In this document: one piece after another, positions 15,932 to 18,978 of the stretch
Layout: each line of letters opens with the position of its first letter
Position numbering within the stretch: position 1 is the first letter of the stretch
NCBI GenBank assembly: GCA_964475115.1
Contig: CAYYVJ010000035.1
Coordinates: 1 to 18,978, forward strand
From: CAYYVJ01 sp964475115
GTDB taxonomy: Bacteria > Bacillota > Clostridia > Lachnospirales > Lachnospiraceae
DNA length: 18,978 nucleotides
Direction of reading: 5' to 3'
Made by a program: the position numbers and the translations under genes
The notes under the pieces: generated by a model
The model's database searches: none
Seen by the model: only the letters and a program-made list of their open reading frames with translations
Told to the model about the DNA's origin: nothing

Positions 15932-15945
15932 GTTCAAAAGTGAAA
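15932..15945. promoter_or_regulatory. Operator O1 (GTTCA-N4-TGAAC family)
   Basis: GTTCAAAAGTGAAA: half-sites GTTCA and TGAAA around a 4-bp centre. It resembles O2 and O3 and lies across the upstream part of the repressor promoter. Confidence 0.55.
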
Positions 15946-15963
15946 TAAAATTTTAAAAAGTTG

Positions 15964-15992
15964 TTGACAGTTCATATATGTACTGATATATT
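15964..15992 (+). promoter_or_regulatory. Rightward promoter for the excisionase-integrase operon
   Basis: TTGACA (15964-15969), a 17-bp spacer and TATATT (15987-15992). It lies 58 bp before the excisionase ATG. The spacer contains operator O2, so the promoter should be shut while the repressor is bound. Confidence 0.85.
15970..15983. promoter_or_regulatory. Operator O2 inside the rightward promoter
   Basis: GTTCATATATGTAC, starting at the base after the -35. It is part of a longer imperfect palindrome CAGTTCATATATGTACTG with one mismatched pair. Position between -35 and -10 is ideal for repression. Confidence 0.65.
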
Positions 15993-16004
15993 ATAAATAA
16001 TTCA

Positions 16005-16018
16005 GTTCATAAATGAAC
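16005..16018. promoter_or_regulatory. Operator O3 downstream of the rightward promoter
   Basis: GTTCATAAATGAAC, a perfect 6+2+6 palindrome beginning 13 bp after the -10, so it covers the early transcribed region. Start-to-start spacing is 38 bp from O1 to O2 and 35 bp from O2 to O3. Confidence 0.7.
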
Positions 16019-16050
16019 GGAAACGATAAAGAGAATACGGAGGATAACAA

Positions 16051-16257
16051 ATGGACAAAGAATTGTTTATTACAGCAGAAGAAGTAGCAAAGGAACTTAG
16101 AGTTTCCAAATCCTATGCCTACAAGGTGATTCGGCAAATGAACCAGCAATTGAAACAAAATGGATTTATCGTTATGTGTGGCAAGGTAAGCCGTCAGTAC
16201 TTCTATGAAAAAATTTATGGAGGTACAAGCACAGAAGACAAAAGGGAGGTGAGCTAA
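16051..16257 (+). CDS. Excisionase-like small HTH protein
   Basis: A 68-residue basic protein with a winged or simple helix-turn-helix (ITAEEVAKELRVSKSYAYKVIRQMN), the pattern of Xis/AlpA/HTH_17 recombination directionality factors. It lies immediately upstream of the integrase, first gene behind the repressed promoter, which is where excisionases of such elements sit. GGAGG 7 nt before the ATG fixes the start. It would bend the attachment-site DNA and favour excision over integration. An alternative is a minor transcription factor; position argues for Xis. Confidence 0.82.
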   Translation: MDKELFITAEEVAKELRVSKSYAYKVIRQMNQQLKQNGFIVMCGKVSRQYFYEKIYGGTSTEDKREVS

Positions 16258-17379
16258 TTGTCAGTTAGTAAGAATAGTAAGACTGGAACATGGGAAGTCA
16301 GGGTTTATTTCAAGGATTGGACAGGGGAACGGAAGCAGACCACAAAGAGAGGCTTTGCCAAGAAGAGCGATGCCCAGGACTGGGAGAGAGCCTTCAAACT
16401 TCAAAAAGAGCAGAGACTTGACATGAACTTTGAAACCTTTGTGGATCTTTATTTAAAAGATATTGAACCACGTCTGAAACGAAATTCATTTTTGAGCAAG
16501 GAGCATGTAATCCGAAAAAAGATTATTCCTTATTTCAAAAATAAGAAGCTTCAGGACATCCGACCTTCCGACATTGTGCAATGGCAGAATGAAATTATGA
16601 GGATAAAAAAAGACGATGGAGAAAAGTATTCTCCAGTCTATCTGAAAACCATTCACAATCAGATGAGTGCTATTTTAAACCATGCAGTTAATCTTTATGG
16701 ATTAACTGCAAATGTAGCACGAAAAGCTGGTGGAATGGGGAAAGAGAAGAGCAAGGAAATTGAATTTTGGACTCAGGAGGATTATCAGAAATTTATTGAA
16801 GTAGTAGCAGATAAGGAAATTTCTTTTTATGCGTTTGAAATGCTCTATTGGACTGGAATCCGAGAAGGGGAACTTCTTGCACTTAGTAAGTCGGATTTCG
16901 ATTTTGAGAAGAAAACCGTAACCATTAGTAAATCATATCAAAGGCTGGAAGGGCAGGATGTCATCACAGATCCTAAAACTGAAAAGAGTAATCGGAAAAT
17001 TATCATGCCAGACTTTCTTGTTATCGAAATGCAGGAGTATATCAATTCTTTATTTAGATATGGCAAACATGATCGCATTTTTCAGATTAGTAAAAGTTAT
17101 CTTCATCACGAAATGGATCGTGGAGCAAAAGGAGCTGGAGTAAAGCGAATCAAAATTCATGGACTTCGTCACTCCCACATTTCGTTACTAATTCATTTAG
17201 GGTATTCAGCACTTGCTATCGGAGAAAGAGTAGGACATGAAGCGGTTGATATCACATACAGATACGCTCATTTATTTCCAACAGTACAGTCGGAAATGGC
17301 AGATAAATTAAACCAGGAAAGAGAGGAACTTATCTATGTCGGAGAAGAGTATGGACAAGAAAAACAGATGGAGAAGTGA
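16258..17379 (+). CDS. int: Site-specific tyrosine recombinase (integrase)
   Basis: Integrates and excises the element. The 373-residue protein has the Tn916/phage-type layout: an N-terminal AP2-like arm-binding domain (about 1-55, KTGTWEVRVYFKDWTGERKQ), a SAM-like core-binding domain (about 58-165) and a catalytic domain with the full set of residues: Arg202 in GIREGE, Lys240 in DPKTEKS, His301/Arg304 in HGLRH, His327 in GHEAVD and nucleophile Tyr336 in YRYAH. It starts with TTG at 16258, directly after the excisionase stop, with GGGAGG 8 nt upstream; no nearby ATG fits better. It is intact, so the element may still be mobile. The expected target is guaA, though the integrase lies ~3 kb from it with cargo between. 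Confidence 0.95.
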   Translation: MSVSKNSKTGTWEVRVYFKDWTGERKQTTKRGFAKKSDAQDWERAFKLQKEQRLDMNFETFVDLYLKDIEPRLKRNSFLSKEHVIRKKIIPYFKNKKLQDIRPSDIVQWQNEIMRIKKDDGEKYSPVYLKTIHNQMSAILNHAVNLYGLTANVARKAGGMGKEKSKEIEFWTQEDYQKFIEVVADKEISFYAFEMLYWTGIREGELLALSKSDFDFEKKTVTISKSYQRLEGQDVITDPKTEKSNRKIIMPDFLVIEMQEYINSLFRYGKHDRIFQISKSYLHHEMDRGAKGAGVKRIKIHGLRHSHISLLIHLGYSALAIGERVGHEAVDITYRYAHLFPTVQSEMADKLNQEREELIYVGEEYGQEKQMEK

Positions 17380-17665
17380 GACCATCGCATTTCGTATTTC
17401 CCCAGAGGAAAATGAGGAACTGGAGTTACGTGTGAAACTATCAGGATTTCGTACAAGGCAGGAATATATCATTCAAAGTGTCTTGTGTCAAAGAATAGTT
17501 GCACAGGGAAATCCACTGATGTTAGTGCAATTTCGTAAGCAGTTACTCCATATTGAACAGGAGCTTATGAGATTGGAAAAAATCAGTGATATGAATCCAG
17601 AGCTGATGACTCCCATTCGAACCATGTTGGAGATTTTGGAGAGCTTCCAGATGAATAGTAAATGA
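17351..17665 (+). CDS. MobC-like relaxosome / ribbon-helix-helix protein
   Basis: A 104-residue basic protein with an N-terminal ribbon-helix-helix-like segment (RSETIAFRISPEENEELEL) followed by VKLSGFRTRQEYI, the pattern of plasmid mobilization proteins of the MobC type that help a relaxase at oriT. The C-terminal half (~55-100) is helical. I chose ATG 17351 because GGAG lies 6 nt upstream; an ATG at 17336 in frame would add five residues. It overlaps the end of the integrase gene and its TGA overlaps the next start (ATGA). No relaxase lies in the window, so the mobilization role rests on family resemblance; an alternative is a DNA-binding copy-control or accessory regulator. Confidence 0.68.
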   Translation: MDKKNRWRSETIAFRISPEENEELELRVKLSGFRTRQEYIIQSVLCQRIVAQGNPLMLVQFRKQLLHIEQELMRLEKISDMNPELMTPIRTMLEILESFQMNSK

Positions 17666-18327
17666 CTATCTTTGAAGAAGTGAAGAATTCTGTTACTGCA
17701 AGGCAAGCCGCATTGCAGTATGGAATCATGGTGGGGAAGAATAAAATGGCATGTTGTCCATTTCATAACGATCAACACCCGAGCATGAAAGTGGATATTG
17801 GATTTTGTTGCTTTGCTTGTGGAGAAAAGGGGGATGTAATTGCTTTTGTCAGAAAATTATTTGGACTTACTCCATATGAAGCAGCAAGGAAGCTGGCAGA
17901 GGATTTTATATTACAACTTTCTAGCATAAATAAAGCTGAAAAGAAACGTAGAGAATTCTCTAATAAATCGACACAATCAAAATCATGCATGGAATACCAG
18001 CTACAACAGAATTTTCATCAAATGGAGCAACGAATGATTCGTGTTCTGTGTGATTATTTACACCTGTTAGAACGATGGAGGGAATTAGTTGCACCAAAGA
18101 CACCTGCAGAAGATTGGAGAGAAGAATATGAAGTGGCTTGCCATAAAATTTGCATGGTGGAGTATTATCTGGACATTCTTTTGCAAGGCTCACTAGAAGA
18201 AAGAGCAGAATTTTTAATACACAAAGGAGAGGAAGTGATTCTAATTGAAAACCGAATGGGAGGTATTAAAGCAGGAAACGAAGGAGGAACTAAAAACTGC
18301 AATGACAGCGCTAAATCAGCCAGTTGA
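17662..18327 (+). CDS. CHC2 zinc-finger primase-like protein
   Basis: A 221-residue protein whose N-terminus carries the zinc finger of DnaG-type primases: Cys32 and His35 in CPFHNDQHPS, Cys50 and Cys53 in CFACGEKGDV. In primases this finger reads single-stranded DNA and helps choose start sites. No TOPRIM or other catalytic primase domain follows; the rest is helical (about 115-195) with no recognised motif. It overlaps the MobC-like gene by 4 nt (ATGA) and runs into the helicase gene, so it is probably a replication protein of the element working with that helicase. Its last ~35 codons are also covered by the possible longer form of the next gene. Confidence 0.85.
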   Translation: MTIFEEVKNSVTARQAALQYGIMVGKNKMACCPFHNDQHPSMKVDIGFCCFACGEKGDVIAFVRKLFGLTPYEAARKLAEDFILQLSSINKAEKKRREFSNKSTQSKSCMEYQLQQNFHQMEQRMIRVLCDYLHLLERWRELVAPKTPAEDWREEYEVACHKICMVEYYLDILLQGSLEERAEFLIHKGEEVILIENRMGGIKAGNEGGTKNCNDSAKSAS

Positions 18328-18978
18328 AACACAACATACTGTGGAATGGTTTGATGGGAGCTCTATCAATGAAGTCATGTTTTGTGAGGATTTCTTATCA
18401 TCCCATCCACTGAAATGTATCAATGGTTCCTTCTATGGAGTCAACGGCATGATTTGCGATGCAGAGATTGAAAAGGATATTTATGACTGTATCAAGCCTT
18501 TTCTGGTGAAAGGAATTTCTAAGAAAGTAAAGCAGATTGCCGAAGTGATGAAGCTGGAGGCTCATTCGGAGGAGCTTCCAATTCAGCAGGATCGCATTCA
18601 TGTAAGGAATGGTACTTATTATTTGGATGGAGGTTTTACGCCAGAAAAGCAATTTTGTCTGAATCGCTTGCCAGTAAGTTTTAACACAAATGCCACCTTG
18701 CCGAATCGGTGGTTACAATTTCTATCGGAGTTATTGGACCAAGAGGACATTCCAACATTGCAGGAATATATGGGCTACAGTCTTTTACCAACCACAAAAG
18801 GACAGAAAATGATGCTGATTATTGGAAAAGGTGGGGAAGGAAAGTCAAGAATTGGACTTGTCATGCGAAGTCTCTTAGGTATCAATATGAATTCCTGTAG
18901 CATTCAAAAGATTGAGACAAGCAAGTTTGCCAGAGCAGATTTGGAAAACAAGCTTTTGATGATAGATGATGATATGAA
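18302..18978 (+). CDS. D5/P4-type phage/plasmid replication helicase, SF3 (3' end missing)
   Basis: Start of a P4/D5-family replication protein, cut by the window end after 225 codons. Visible are a D5_N-like region (residues ~20-165) with WLQFLSELL and LQEYMGYSLLP, then the superfamily 3 helicase Walker A GKGGEGKS (175-182) and Walker B KLLMIDDD near the end. Such hexameric helicases unwind the origin of satellite phages, plasmids and integrative elements, allowing replication of the excised circle. I place the start at ATG 18302 (AAGGAGG at 18281-18287, a long 14-nt spacing). The frame is open back to 18245, where a TTG would add 19 residues; I cannot exclude that start. No AEP primase domain precedes the helicase. 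Confidence 0.85.
   Translation, partial: MTALNQPVETQHTVEWFDGSSINEVMFCEDFLSSHPLKCINGSFYGVNGMICDAEIEKDIYDCIKPFLVKGISKKVKQIAEVMKLEAHSEELPIQQDRIHVRNGTYYLDGGFTPEKQFCLNRLPVSFNTNATLPNRWLQFLSELLDQEDIPTLQEYMGYSLLPTTKGQKMMLIIGKGGEGKSRIGLVMRSLLGINMNSCSIQKIETSKFARADLENKLLMIDDDM

Larger units (their letters stand above)
12965..18978. mobile_element. Left part of an integrative (mobilizable or satellite-like) element at guaA
   Basis: Inside the boundary lie a repressor, excisionase, tyrosine integrase, MobC-like protein, CHC2 zinc-finger protein and D5/P4 helicase, a set typical of small integrative mobilizable elements or phage-satellite-like islands in Clostridia. The 3' end of guaA is a known target for tyrosine-recombinase islands. 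The left boundary is uncertain: either the last bases of guaA (around GAGTTTGAATAA, ~13179-13190), or as far in as ~12965 where codon use changes. The right end, any relaxase and the second att copy lie beyond the window, so length and class cannot be fixed. Confidence 0.75.

Noticed and set aside
15927..15935. GAACAGTTC in the element switch region as a LexA box
   Set aside because: The half-sites are separated by one base, not the four required for Gram-positive LexA.
18398..18652. 84-codon minus-strand open frame near the right end
   Set aside because: It is antisense to the D5/P4 helicase reading frame, which carries real motifs across the same bases.
1..18978. CRISPR array, tRNA, rRNA or insertion sequence
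   Set aside because: No evenly spaced repeats, no tRNA cloverleaf pattern and no transposase motif were noticed when reading both strands; an automated scan was not possible.

Overview
The window looks like the chromosome of a low-GC Clostridia member, most likely Lachnospiraceae or a close relative. The basis is AT-rich codon use, strong AGGAGG-type ribosome binding sites, TTG and GTG starts, and the order ftsE-ftsX-M23 peptidase-S41 peptidase-uvrB-uvrA. Species cannot be named from sequence alone. No rRNA, tRNA or CRISPR array was seen.

Region 1 (1-13190) is core chromosome on the + strand. It opens with the C-terminal two thirds of a UgpC/MsmK-type sugar ABC ATPase, closed by a strong terminator. 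A PucR/CdaR-type regulator follows. Next is a cell-envelope block: FtsE and FtsX (overlapping), a secreted coiled-coil M23 endopeptidase and a membrane-anchored S41 (Ctp) protease. The excision-repair pair uvrB-uvrA comes next, behind a good promoter whose -35 overlaps a LexA-type SOS operator, with a small VOC/glyoxalase-fold gene downstream. guaA (GMP synthase) has a consensus promoter and a striking 15-bp palindrome over the -10 and start-site region.

Region 2 (about 13190 to the window end, possibly starting inside guaA) is the left part of an integrative element whose right end lies outside the window. Signs are a change of codon use in the last ~75 codons of guaA, paired TGACAAT repeats just downstream, and a typical integrative mobilizable element or satellite-like gene set. 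That set is a leftward two-gene cargo cassette (a six-helix membrane protein and an EF-hand/EcsC-family protein), a leftward XRE-type repressor, and a divergent rightward run: excisionase-like HTH protein, tyrosine integrase, MobC-like protein, CHC2 zinc-finger primase-like protein and the start of a D5/P4-type SF3 helicase.

The 184-bp divergent region between repressor and excisionase holds three copies of a GTTCA-N4-TGAAC-like operator. One fills the spacer of a TTGACA/TATATT promoter, one lies just downstream of it, and one overlaps the repressor's own promoter. The rightward genes are adjacent or overlapping, so excision, integration, mobilization and replication functions are probably switched together by this repressor. 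The least understood part is the EF-hand/EcsC plus membrane-protein cassette; its position as cargo beside the attachment site makes a host-benefit or defence role possible, but nothing in the sequence proves it.
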